DNA of 64,000 bases from Thermus thermophilus (lineage in GTDB: Bacteria > Deinococcota > Deinococci > Deinococcales > Thermaceae), in NCBI RefSeq assembly GCF_019974155.1, contig NZ_AP025158.1:1240001-1304000 (forward strand), in the 5' to 3' direction. The notes under the pieces are model-generated. The model worked only from the letters and a program-made list of their open reading frames with translations. It made no database searches and had not been told where the DNA came from. Positions 28,615 to 36,036 of this stretch are shown here, piece after piece (position 1 is the first letter of the stretch; each line of letters starts with the position of its first letter). The translations under genes were made by a program, and so were the position numbers.

Positions 28615-29250
28615 ATGCCGCGCGCTATAGTTCTCGTAGTGGTGGCCCTGGCCCTCTTAGGCCTCGGCTGGATCCTCTGGGGGCCCAAAGGCAAGGCGGG
28701 GCTGGACCCGGCGGAAGGGGCCCGTTTCGCCCTGGGGCGGGAGGATGCCCCCGTCGTGGTCGTGGACTTCTCCAACTACCTCTGCCCCCACTGCCAAAAC
28801 CACGCCCTAAACGTCCTCCCCCGGCTTAAAGCGGAGTACATGGACACGGGGAAGGTGCGCTACCTCTTCCGGGACTTCCCCTTTCCCGGGCAGGCGAACG
28901 TGATCCGGGCAGGCGAGGCCGCGGCCTGCGCCGCCGAGCAGGGACGCTACTACGAGTACCACGAGGTCCTCTTCCGGGCGGCGGCGGGCTGGGGAAACCT
29001 CACGGGGGAGGCCTTGGACCGGTACCTCGTGGACCTGGCGGACCAGATCGGCCTGGAGGAAGGGGCCTTCGCGGCCTGCCTCGCCTCGGGCCGGCACCGG
29101 GAGGGGGTCCTCGCCGACCAGAAGCTCGCCACCGACCTCGGCCTCACCGGCACCCCCACCTTCTTCATCGCCGGGGAAAAGCGCACGGGCTTCCTCCCCT
29201 ACGAGGAGTGGAAGCGGCTTCTGGACGAGGCCCTGGCCAAGGCAGAGTAG
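28615..29250 (+). CDS. DsbA-family thiol:disulfide oxidoreductase, membrane-anchored
   Basis: A 211-residue protein with an N-terminal hydrophobic helix (AIVLVVVALALLGLGWIL) serving as a signal anchor, then a DsbA-type thioredoxin fold. The active site is NYLCPHCQNHA (CPHC), and the cis-Pro is in GTPTFFIAG. The alpha-helical insert (AAACAAEQGRYYEYHEVLF) is typical of the DsbA/BdbD group. It should oxidise periplasmic cysteines, possibly including those of the LptD-like protein. TAGAGT ends 6 nt before the ATG, again suggesting a leaderless mRNA. Confidence 0.87.
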   Translation: MPRAIVLVVVALALLGLGWILWGPKGKAGLDPAEGARFALGREDAPVVVVDFSNYLCPHCQNHALNVLPRLKAEYMDTGKVRYLFRDFPFPGQANVIRAGEAAACAAEQGRYYEYHEVLFRAAAGWGNLTGEALDRYLVDLADQIGLEEGAFAACLASGRHREGVLADQKLATDLGLTGTPTFFIAGEKRTGFLPYEEWKRLLDEALAKAE

Positions 29251-29292
29251 CGCCTTGGGGAGGCCGGGAAAGGCGTCTGGTACCCTGAAAGC

Positions 29293-30840
29293 GTGGAAGC
29301 GCTCTGGGTGACCGCCGCCTTCGCCCTAGGCCTCCTGGCGAACCGCCTCGCCCTCCCCCCCCTCGTGGGCTACCTGGTTGCCGGGTTCCTCCTCGCGGGG
29401 ACCGGCATCCGGGGGACGGCCTTCCTCCACCAGATCGCCGAGGTCGGGGTCCTCCTCCTCCTCTTCAGCGTGGGGCTGAAGCTCCGCCTGAAGGACCTCC
29501 TGGACCCCAAGGTGCTCCTCTCGGGGGGCCTCCACCTCGGCCTCTTCGCCGCCCTCGCCTTCCTCTACACGAAAAACCTCCCGCTGGCCATCGCCCTTGG
29601 CTTCTCCAGCACGGTCCTGGTGGCCAAGGTCCTGGAGGACAAGAAGGAGCTCACCTCCTACCACGGGAGGATCGCCCTCGGGATCCTGGTCTTCCAGGAC
29701 CTGGTGGCCGTGGGCCTCCTCACCCTCTACGGGGGCGAGGGGGTGAGCCCCTGGGCCGCCCTCGTCCTCCTCTTGCCCCTCCTCCGCCAGGGGGTGGCCT
29801 GGCTTCTGGAGAAAAGCGGCCACGAGGAGCTCCTCGTCCTCTTCGGCCTGGGCATGGCCCTGGGAGGCGGCGAACTCTTCCGGCAGGTGGGGCTTTCCCC
29901 CGAGCTCGGCGCCCTCCTCACCGGGACCCTCCTCTCGGGCCACCCCAAGAGCGCCGAGCTCACCAAGGGGCTTTGGTCGCTCAAGGAGGCCTTCCTCGTG
30001 GCCTTCTTCCTGGACATCGGCCTGAGGGAAGGGCTTCAGGGCCTGGACCTGGGCCTCGCCGCGGGCCTGACCCTCCTCTCCCTCCTCAAGGCCCCCCTCT
30101 TCTTCCTCGTCCTCCTCCTCGTGGGCTACCGGGCCCGCACCGCCTTCGTGGCGGGGATGTACCTGGGCAACCACTCCGAGTTCGCCCTCATCGTGGGGGT
30201 GGCCCTGGAGCGGGCAGGCCTCTTCACCGACCTCTCCGCCCTGGCCTTGGCGGTGGCCCTCTCCATGGCCCTGTCCGCCCCGCTCGCCCGTTACACCCAC
30301 ACCCTCTACAAACGCCTGGAGCCCTTCCTCCTCCGCCTGGAGCGGCCAGGGAGCCACCCCGACGCGGAGCCCGAGCGCCTCGAGGGCACGGTGCTCGTGG
30401 TGGGCATGGGGCGGACGGGGGACGCCGTCTACCGGGTCCTCGAGGCCCAAGGGGAGTCCCCCGTGGGCCTGGACGCCGACCCCGCCAAGGTGGAAAGGCA
30501 CCGGGAAAAAGGGCGCCGGGTCCTCTACGGCGACGCCGAGGACCCGGAGCTCTGGGAGAGGCTGGACCTTAGGGGGCTTAAGGCCGTGGTCCTCGCCCTA
30601 CCGGACCTGGAGGCCAAGGCCCTCGCCGCCCGCTGGCTCAAGGAGCGGGGCTTCCAGGGGCTTGTGGCCGCCACCAGCTACTTCTCCGAGGAGGACCCCG
30701 TGCTGGCCCAGGAAGGGGCCCGCCTCATCTTCCATCCGTTCCAAGAAGCGGGGGAAAGGCTCGGGGAGCGGGTCCTGGAGAGCCTCGCTATAATGGGTGA
30801 GGTGAACTATGGCCGGTCACAGCAAATGGGCTCAGATTAA
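29293..30840 (+). CDS. Kef-type monovalent cation:proton antiporter with RCK/TrkA-N domain
   Basis: A 515-residue CPA2-family transporter. About 12 membrane helices cover 1-340, with family signatures EVGVLLLLFSVGLKL, GFSSTVLVAKVLEDK and FQDLVAVGLLTL. A Rossmann TrkA-N domain follows (VLVVGMGRTGDAVYRVL near 370), which binds NAD(H). It exchanges K+ or Na+ for H+. The GTG start is 6 nt after TACCCT. The 3' end overlaps the start of yebC by 32 nt. Confidence 0.85.
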   Translation: MEALWVTAAFALGLLANRLALPPLVGYLVAGFLLAGTGIRGTAFLHQIAEVGVLLLLFSVGLKLRLKDLLDPKVLLSGGLHLGLFAALAFLYTKNLPLAIALGFSSTVLVAKVLEDKKELTSYHGRIALGILVFQDLVAVGLLTLYGGEGVSPWAALVLLLPLLRQGVAWLLEKSGHEELLVLFGLGMALGGGELFRQVGLSPELGALLTGTLLSGHPKSAELTKGLWSLKEAFLVAFFLDIGLREGLQGLDLGLAAGLTLLSLLKAPLFFLVLLLVGYRARTAFVAGMYLGNHSEFALIVGVALERAGLFTDLSALALAVALSMALSAPLARYTHTLYKRLEPFLLRLERPGSHPDAEPERLEGTVLVVGMGRTGDAVYRVLEAQGESPVGLDADPAKVERHREKGRRVLYGDAEDPELWERLDLRGLKAVVLALPDLEAKALAARWLKERGFQGLVAATSYFSEEDPVLAQEGARLIFHPFQEAGERLGERVLESLAIMGEVNYGRSQQMGSD

Positions 30841-31543
30841 GCGCAAGAAGGCCGCGAACGACTTAAAGCGCGGCAAGCTCATCTCCAAGCACCTGCGGGC
30901 CATCCAGGCGGCGGCCCGCGCCGGGGGAAGCCCTTACCCCGAGGCCAACGTCCAGCTGAGAAACGCCATTGAGGCCGCCCGGGCCGACGACGTGCCCATG
31001 GAGAACATTGAGCGCCTCCTGCAGAAACTCCAAGGCGGCGGGGAAGGCGCCGAGCAGTACGAGGAGATCGTCTACGAGGGGTACGCCCCCGGCGGGGTGG
31101 CCCTTTTGGTCTACGCCCTCACCGACAACCGCAACCGCACCGCAAGCGAGGTGCGCCACGTCTTCAGCAAGCACGGGGGCTCCCTGGGCACCACGGGGAG
31201 CGTGGCCTGGCAGTTTGAGCGGCGGGGCGTGATCGTCTGCGAGAACACCGAGGCGGCCCAGGAGGCAGCCATTGAGCTTGGCGCCCTGGACCTGGAGGAG
31301 GAAGGGGAAAACCTCACCGTCTACACCGAGCCCACGGAGGCCTACCGGATCGCCGAGACCCTGAAGGCCAAGGGGGTGCGGGTAGAGGCGGTGGAGGTGG
31401 TGCAGCACCCCCAGAACACCGTCGCCCTCCCCCCGGAGGAGGCCCAGAAGGTGATGCGGCTCGTGGAGGCCCTGGAAGACCTGGACGACGTCCAACACGT
31501 CTACACCAACCTGGACCCCGAAAGCCTGCAGGTGGAGGCTTAA
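30809..31543 (+). CDS. YebC/PmpR-family DNA-binding or translation factor
   Basis: A 244-residue YebC-family protein, normally 240-250 residues. It begins with the invariant MAGHSKWAQIKRKKAANDLKR (20+ residues of the family signature). The central YEGYAPGGVALLV and C-terminal VYTNLD are also typical. Older work describes YebC proteins as transcriptional regulators; recent work supports a role in translating proline-rich stretches. TATAAT (30789-30794) is inside the upstream gene, so the gene has its own promoter; GGTGAGGTGA serves as ribosome site. Three hairpins follow the stop. Confidence 0.92.
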   Translation: MAGHSKWAQIKRKKAANDLKRGKLISKHLRAIQAAARAGGSPYPEANVQLRNAIEAARADDVPMENIERLLQKLQGGGEGAEQYEEIVYEGYAPGGVALLVYALTDNRNRTASEVRHVFSKHGGSLGTTGSVAWQFERRGVIVCENTEAAQEAAIELGALDLEEEGENLTVYTEPTEAYRIAETLKAKGVRVEAVEVVQHPQNTVALPPEEAQKVMRLVEALEDLDDVQHVYTNLDPESLQVEA

Positions 31544-31569
31544 GCCCCCACGCCCGGGCTCCGCAACAC

Positions 31570-31600
31570 GGGCCCCTGGCTAAGGGGCCCGGGGATTTTT
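31570..31600 (+). terminator. Terminator 1 after yebC
   Basis: Stem GGGCCCC (31570-31576) with GGGGCCC (31584-31590), loop TGGCTAA, followed by GGGGATTTTT. Confidence 0.75.
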
Positions 31601-31602
31601 GG

Positions 31603-31628
31603 CCGAAGCCCCCGCCTGGGGGCTTCGG
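31603..31628. terminator. Hairpin 2 after yebC
   Basis: An 11-bp stem CCGAAGCCCCC/GGGGGCTTCGG with loop GCCT. It has no T-run of its own, sits between two better terminators, and could act for either strand. Confidence 0.5.
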
Positions 31629-31646
31629 TATGGGAGGCAAAACCCA

Positions 31647-31682
31647 CCCCTTTTGCGCATAACCGCAAAAGGGGCTTTTCTT
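31647..31682 (+). terminator. Terminator 3 before the symporter operon
   Basis: Stem CCCCTTTTGCG (31647-31657) with CGCAAAAGGGG (31664-31674), loop CATAAC, then CTTTTCTT. This is the best intrinsic terminator of the three, and it ends where the next promoter begins. Confidence 0.85.
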
Positions 31683-31710
31683 GACCGCCCCCCGCACCCT
31701 ACCCTAAGCT
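31681..31710 (+). promoter_or_regulatory. Promoter of the symporter operon
   Basis: TTGACC (31681-31686), 18-bp spacer, TAAGCT (31705-31710). Predicted initiation near 31718, directly at the base of the leader stem. Confidence 0.65.
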
Positions 31711-31718
31711 TCCCCTAA

Positions 31719-31785
31719 CCGCGAGGAAGAGGCACCCCACCTAGGGGAAAGACCCTGAGGCGTTTCCTCGCGGGGGGAGGAGCTT
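31719..31785 (+). promoter_or_regulatory. Structured 5' leader of the symporter operon (candidate cis-regulatory RNA)
   Basis: The predicted mRNA starts with a closing stem CCGCGAGGAA (31719-31728) paired with TTCCTCGCGG (31764-31773), immediately followed by the purine-rich ribosome site GGGGGAGGAG. Inside the loop, CCCC (31736-31739) and CCC (31753-31755) compete for the same GGGG (31744-31747). Two alternative folds are therefore possible. I cannot match it to a riboswitch family that I know. Confidence 0.5.
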
Positions 31786-32043
31786 ATGGACCGGGAGCAC
31801 CTGGAAGCGTATTGGGCCAAGAACCTAAGCCTTATCCGGAACCTCCTCGTGGTCTGGGCGGTGGTGGCCTACGTGCTGGGCATCCTCCTCGCCCCCGCCC
31901 TGAACGGCATCCGCCTCTTCGGCGGGCCTCCCTTGGGCTTCTGGATCGCCCAGCAGGGGAGCATCTACGTCTTCATCGTGCTGATCTTCGTCTACGCGGC
32001 GCGGATGCAGGCCTTGGACCGGGAGTACGGCGTGGCGGACTAG
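31786..32043 (+). CDS. DUF4212 small subunit of a Na+/solute symporter
   Basis: An 85-residue membrane protein with two helices (about 20-38 and 58-75). DUF4212 proteins are nearly always encoded just before a solute:sodium symporter of the VC_2705 group and are presumed to be its small subunit. Typical features are YWxxNLxLI near the N-terminus, FGGPPLGFWIAQQGSI and YVFIVLIFVYAxRM. The next gene is exactly that symporter, 9 nt on. It heads the operon behind the structured leader. Confidence 0.88.
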   Translation: MDREHLEAYWAKNLSLIRNLLVVWAVVAYVLGILLAPALNGIRLFGGPPLGFWIAQQGSIYVFIVLIFVYAARMQALDREYGVAD

Positions 32044-32052
32044 GAGGGAACC

Positions 32053-33726
32053 ATGAGCGTTGAGGTGTGGACCTGGACCATCGTCATCCTGAGCTTCGCC
32101 CTCTACCTCGGAATCGGCTACTGGGCCCGGGTGCGGGAAACTGCGGGCTTCTACGTGGCAGGCCGCGGCGTGCCCCCCGTGGCCAACGGGGCCGCCACCG
32201 CCGCCGACTGGATGTCGGGGGCGAGCTACATCTCCATGGCGGGCCTCATCAGCTTCCTGGGCTTTGACGGGGCCGTCTACCTCATGGGCTGGACGGGGGG
32301 GTACGTGCTCCTCGCCCTCCTCCTCGCCCCCTACCTCCGGAAGTTCGGCCGCTACACCGTGCCCGAGTTCGTCGGGGACCGGTACTACTCCAACCTGGCC
32401 CGGGTGGTGGCGGTGATCGCCGCCATCTTCGTCTCCTTTGTGTACGCCGTGCCCCAGCTCCGGGGCGTGGGCATCGTCCTCTCCCGCTACCTGGGGGTGG
32501 ACGTGGCCACGGGGGTCTGGGCGGCGGTGCTGGTCACCGCCTTCATCGCCGTGCTGGGCGGGATGAAGGGGATCACCTGGACCCAGGTGGCCCAGTACGT
32601 GGTCCTCATCACCGCCTACCTCATCATGGGCATCGCCCTCGCCAACCTCCTCACCGGCAACCCCATCCCCCAGCTCGCCTTCACCTTCAGCGACTTCGCC
32701 GTGCGGCTGAGCGAGCTCCAGGTGGAGCTCGGCTTCAAGGAGTACGTCGCCCCCTTCCAGAACCTCTCCGCCCTCAACGTCTTCCTCATCACCCTGACCC
32801 TGATGGTGGGGACGGCGGGCCTGCCCCACGTGATCATCCGCTTCTACACGGTGCCCAAGGCCTCCGACGCCCGCTGGAGCGCGGGCTGGGCCTTGATCTT
32901 CATCGGCCTCCTCTACACCACCGCCCCCGCCATCGCCGTCTTCTCTAAGTACAACCTCCTGAACACCCTGGCCAACAAGCCCCTGGAGGAGGTGCGCCAG
33001 ATTGACTGGGTCCAGAAGTGGGAGAAGACGGGCCTCCTGAAGCTTGAGGACAAGAACGGGGACGGCATCCTGCAGATGAGCGGGGACCCCCAGGTGAACG
33101 AGGTGACCATAGACCGGGACATCATCGTCCTCTCCACCCCGGAGGTGGCCAAGCTCGCCCCCTTCATCGTGGGCCTGGTGGCCGCAGGGGGCCTGGCCGC
33201 GGCGCTTTCCACGGCGGCGGGGCTCCTCATCGTCATCGCCAGCGCCATCAGCCACGACCTCTACACCCGGCTCATCAACCCGGGGGCCTCCGAGGCCACC
33301 AAGCTCCTCATCGCCCGGGTGGTCATCTTCCTGGTGGTGGTCTTGGCGGCCCCCTTCGGCATCAACCCGCCCGCCTTCATCGCCCAGCTCGTGGCCTTCG
33401 CCTTCGGGCTCGCCGCGAGCACCTTCTTCCCCGCCATCCTCCTCGGGATCTTTGACCGGCGGATGAACATGCAGGGGGCGGTGGCCGGGATGATCGTGGG
33501 GCTGGTCTTCACCGCCAGCTACATCATCGGCACCAAGTACCTGGGCTGGCCCAACTTCGTCTTCGGCATCACCGCCGAGGGCATCGGCAGCATCGGGATG
33601 CTCCTCAACTTCGTGGTGGCCTACCTGGTCTCCCGGGCCACGCCGCCGCCTCCCCAGGAGATCCAGCGCCTGGTGGACGAGATCCGCATCCCCAAGGGGA
33701 GCGCGGGCTCGGCCCTGGAGCACTAA
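32053..33726 (+). CDS. Sodium:solute symporter (SSS family, VC_2705 subgroup; acetate/monocarboxylate-like)
   Basis: A 557-residue transporter with about 13 helices. SSS-family marks: AADWMSGASYISMAGLISFLG, a GR-Y-VPEFVGDRY segment, and GMKGITWTQVAQY. The ActP-like pattern suggests small carboxylates such as acetate, but the substrate is not proven. An unusual soluble insert near residues 320-365 contains DKNGDGILQM, an EF-hand-like calcium loop (DxNxDG). With the DUF4212 gene it forms a two-gene unit ended by a hairpin. The genes downstream look like its signalling partners. Confidence 0.87.
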   Translation: MSVEVWTWTIVILSFALYLGIGYWARVRETAGFYVAGRGVPPVANGAATAADWMSGASYISMAGLISFLGFDGAVYLMGWTGGYVLLALLLAPYLRKFGRYTVPEFVGDRYYSNLARVVAVIAAIFVSFVYAVPQLRGVGIVLSRYLGVDVATGVWAAVLVTAFIAVLGGMKGITWTQVAQYVVLITAYLIMGIALANLLTGNPIPQLAFTFSDFAVRLSELQVELGFKEYVAPFQNLSALNVFLITLTLMVGTAGLPHVIIRFYTVPKASDARWSAGWALIFIGLLYTTAPAIAVFSKYNLLNTLANKPLEEVRQIDWVQKWEKTGLLKLEDKNGDGILQMSGDPQVNEVTIDRDIIVLSTPEVAKLAPFIVGLVAAGGLAAALSTAAGLLIVIASAISHDLYTRLINPGASEATKLLIARVVIFLVVVLAAPFGINPPAFIAQLVAFAFGLAASTFFPAILLGIFDRRMNMQGAVAGMIVGLVFTASYIIGTKYLGWPNFVFGITAEGIGSIGMLLNFVVAYLVSRATPPPPQEIQRLVDEIRIPKGSAGSALEH

Positions 33727-33739
33727 GCCTGAGGGAAGG

Positions 33740-33774
33740 CCCCATCCCGGGAAGCCGGGATGGGGTTCTAAACT
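33740..33774 (+). terminator. Hairpin and adjoining -10 box after symporter
   Basis: An 11-bp stem CCCCATCCCGG/CCGGGATGGGG (33740-33765) with loop GAAG, followed by TTCTAAACT. TAAACT (33769-33774) ends 6 nt before ATG 33781, so terminator and leaderless promoter abut, as at ompH/ftsK. Confidence 0.7.
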
Positions 33775-33780
33775 GAGGCC

Positions 33781-34134
33781 ATGCCCCTCCTTTACCTAAG
33801 GTTCTACCTGGGAAGCCTCTCCCTTCTCTTCGCCTTCTACCTCCTCGGCCACTACCTCTTGGGTTTCCCCTTCCCCACGCCCACCACCCTCCTCCACCTG
33901 GCCCTCGGGGCAGGGGCGGGGGTGGGGCTTGGGGCGCTTTACCACCGGGTCTGGCCCCTCCCCCCTCCCGGGCTTGGCCGGGTGGTGCGGCTTTTCGTCC
34001 TCCTGCCCCCGGCCTTCATGCTGGGCATCGGCCTCCTCGTCCTCCTCCAGGCCCAGGTGGCCCTGCCCTACCTGGTGCCCCTCCTGGCCTGGCTCACCCC
34101 CGACTATGGAAAGGCCCCTTCCTCCACCCCTTGA
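33781..34134 (+). CDS. Small polytopic membrane protein, unknown function
   Basis: A 117-residue protein with about four hydrophobic helices and short loops; no conserved motif that I recognise. It starts a second transcription unit (TAAACT, 6 nt before ATG). It overlaps the following cNMP/CBS/DUF294 gene by 29 nt, so the two are tightly coupled. Membrane proteins at this position are common in related clusters, which suggests a helper role for the signalling proteins. Confidence 0.65.
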   Translation: MPLLYLRFYLGSLSLLFAFYLLGHYLLGFPFPTPTTLLHLALGAGAGVGLGALYHRVWPLPPPGLGRVVRLFVLLPPAFMLGIGLLVLLQAQVALPYLVPLLAWLTPDYGKAPSSTP

Positions 34135-35863
34135 CGCCCTCCCCGAGGAGGCGGCCCGGGCCTTCCTCGCCCGGGGGGAGGAGGTCGTGGCCGAAGAGGG
34201 GGAGGTCCTCCTCGAGGCCCAAGGCCCCCCCGCGACCCACCTCTACCTGGTCCTCGAGGGGGAGGTGGCCCTGGAGGAAGAGGGCGAGGAGGTGGAGCGG
34301 CTCGGCCCCGGGAGCTTCTTCGGCTACCCCTCCCTGCTTTCCGGGGCGAGCCCCGTCTTCACCGTGCGGGCCCGGGGGAAGACCCGCCTCCTCCGCTTCC
34401 CCAAGGAGGCCTTTGAGGCCCTCCTCGCCTACCCCGAGGCGGCCCGCTTCTTCGGCCGGGGGGTGGCGGAGCGCCTCAGGCTGCGGCCGGAGAGGGTCCT
34501 GGAGCCGGGCCTTGCCCGGCCCGTGGGGGAGCTGGTGCAACGCCCCCCCGTCTTCGTGGACCCCAACGCCTCCGTGGAGGAGGCGGCCCGGCGCATGCGG
34601 GAGGAGGGGATCTCCAGCCTCCTCGTCCGGGGGGAACCCCTGGGCATCCTCACGGACCGGGACCTGAGGAACCGGGTCCTGGCCGAGGGGCTTCCCCCCT
34701 CCACCCCGGTGAGCCAGGTGGCCACCCGGCCCACCTTCACCCTCCCCGCCGACACCCCCCTCCTGGAGGCGGTGGCCGCCATGCTGGAGCGCCGGATCCA
34801 CCACCTCCCCCTCACCCGGGGGGAGGAGGTGGTGGGGGTGGTCACCCACACGGACCTCCTCGCCCACCAGGCGCAAAGCCCCCTGGCCCTCCTCCGGCGG
34901 GTGGAACGGCTGGAGCTCGCCCGCTACGGGGAGGAGGTGGCCCGGCTGGTGGCGGGCCTGTTCCAGGCGGGGGTCCCCGCCTTGGAGATCGGGCGGGTGG
35001 TGGCGGGGCTGAACGACGCCCTGATCCGCCGCCTCCTCCAGGAAGCGGAGCGGACCTTGGGCCCCCCGCCCGTCCCCTACGCCTTCTTCGTCTTCGGCTC
35101 CGAGGGCAGGAAGGAACAGGCCCTCCTCACCGACCAGGACAACGCCCTGGCCCTGGCCGAGGAGGGGCACGAGGCCTACTTCCAGGCCCTGGCCGAGCGG
35201 GTGGTGGAGGGGCTCGTGGCGGCGGGCATCCCTCCCTGCCCCGGAGGGTACATGGCCACCCGCTGGCGCCTGAGCCTCGCCCGCTGGCAGGAGGTCTTCG
35301 CCCGCTGGATGGAAGCCCCCGAGCCCCAGGCCCTCCTGGACGCCCAGATCTTCTTTGACCTCCGCCCCGTGGGAGGGACCCTCTCCCTGGCGGCGTTGGA
35401 GCGGCTCATCCAGGAGAAGGCCAAGGCCGGGGTCTTCCTCTACCACCTGGCCCAGGCGGCCCTCGCCTTCCGCCCGCCCTTGGGCCTCTTCGGCCGGGTG
35501 CGCACGGAGGAGGGGTTTCTTGACCTCAAGCGGCACGCCCTCGCCCCCATCGTGAGCCTCGCCCGGGTCTACGCCCTCATGGCGGGAAGCCCCGCGCGGC
35601 GTACCCCGGAGCGGCTTAAGCAGGGGGCAGAGAAGGGGGCCTTGAGCCTGGAGCTCGCCGAGAGGCTGGAAGAAGCCTACGCCTTCTTCTTCCACCTCCG
35701 CCTCAAGGCCCAGCTCCAGGCCCTGAAGGAGGGCAGGCCCCCGGGCAACCGTGTGGTCTACAAGGCCCTCTCCCCCCTGGAGAGGCGCCGGGCCCTCGAG
35801 GGGTTCCACGCCATCCTCGAGGCCCAGGAGGCCCTGGCCCTCCGCTTCCAGATCCGGCTATGA
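34106..35863 (+). CDS. cNMP-binding/CBS/DUF294 nucleotidyltransferase signalling protein
   Basis: A 585-residue cytoplasmic protein. Residues ~15-125 form a cyclic-nucleotide-binding (CRP-like) domain (GPPATHLYLVLEGEVALEEE, PGSFFGYPSLLSG). Two CBS motifs follow (about 145-265). A DUF294 nucleotidyltransferase follows, related to GlnD, with FGSEGRKEQALLTDQDN near 330-346 holding the catalytic acidic residues. A helical DUF294-C domain ends the protein. The family is often next to acetate-type symporters. It may modify a target (for example by nucleotidylylation) or make a nucleotide signal; neither is known. Confidence 0.85.
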   Translation: MERPLPPPLDALPEEAARAFLARGEEVVAEEGEVLLEAQGPPATHLYLVLEGEVALEEEGEEVERLGPGSFFGYPSLLSGASPVFTVRARGKTRLLRFPKEAFEALLAYPEAARFFGRGVAERLRLRPERVLEPGLARPVGELVQRPPVFVDPNASVEEAARRMREEGISSLLVRGEPLGILTDRDLRNRVLAEGLPPSTPVSQVATRPTFTLPADTPLLEAVAAMLERRIHHLPLTRGEEVVGVVTHTDLLAHQAQSPLALLRRVERLELARYGEEVARLVAGLFQAGVPALEIGRVVAGLNDALIRRLLQEAERTLGPPPVPYAFFVFGSEGRKEQALLTDQDNALALAEEGHEAYFQALAERVVEGLVAAGIPPCPGGYMATRWRLSLARWQEVFARWMEAPEPQALLDAQIFFDLRPVGGTLSLAALERLIQEKAKAGVFLYHLAQAALAFRPPLGLFGRVRTEEGFLDLKRHALAPIVSLARVYALMAGSPARRTPERLKQGAEKGALSLELAERLEEAYAFFFHLRLKAQLQALKEGRPPGNRVVYKALSPLERRRALEGFHAILEAQEALALRFQIRL

Positions 35864-36036
35864 AGGCGCGAAGCCTGGTCCTCTTCCTCCTCGGCCTCCT
35901 CCTCTTCGCCTCCCCCTTCGCCCTCTTCTTCCGCGAGCCTTTAGGACCCGGGGGGCTCCCGCCCTTCTACCTCTACCTCTTCCTCGCCTGGGCAGGGTTC
36001 CTCCTCCTCCTCTTCCTCAACGCCAGGAGGCCATGA
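35860..36036 (+). CDS. 58-residue membrane protein between DUF294 and kinase genes
   Basis: A short gene with ATGA overlaps at both ends: its ATG overlaps the DUF294 stop and its TGA overlaps the kinase start. It encodes two hydrophobic helices (VLFLLGLLLFASPFALFF and FYLYLFLAWAGFLLLLFL) joined by a Pro/Gly-rich loop, ending NARRP. The double coupling and lack of alternative coding there make it a convincing gene. Small two-helix proteins precede SSS-type kinases in related clusters, perhaps matching DUF4212 as a kinase subunit. Confidence 0.72.
   Translation: MKARSLVLFLLGLLLFASPFALFFREPLGPGGLPPFYLYLFLAWAGFLLLLFLNARRP

Noticed and set aside
31560-31690. Series of hairpins after yebC as a CRISPR-like array
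   Set aside because: The three stems have different sequences and no regular spacers; they are terminators.
31719-31785. Known riboswitch class in the symporter leader
   Set aside because: I tried to match fluoride, guanidine, glycine and SAM class signatures from memory and found no fit; left as an unassigned leader.
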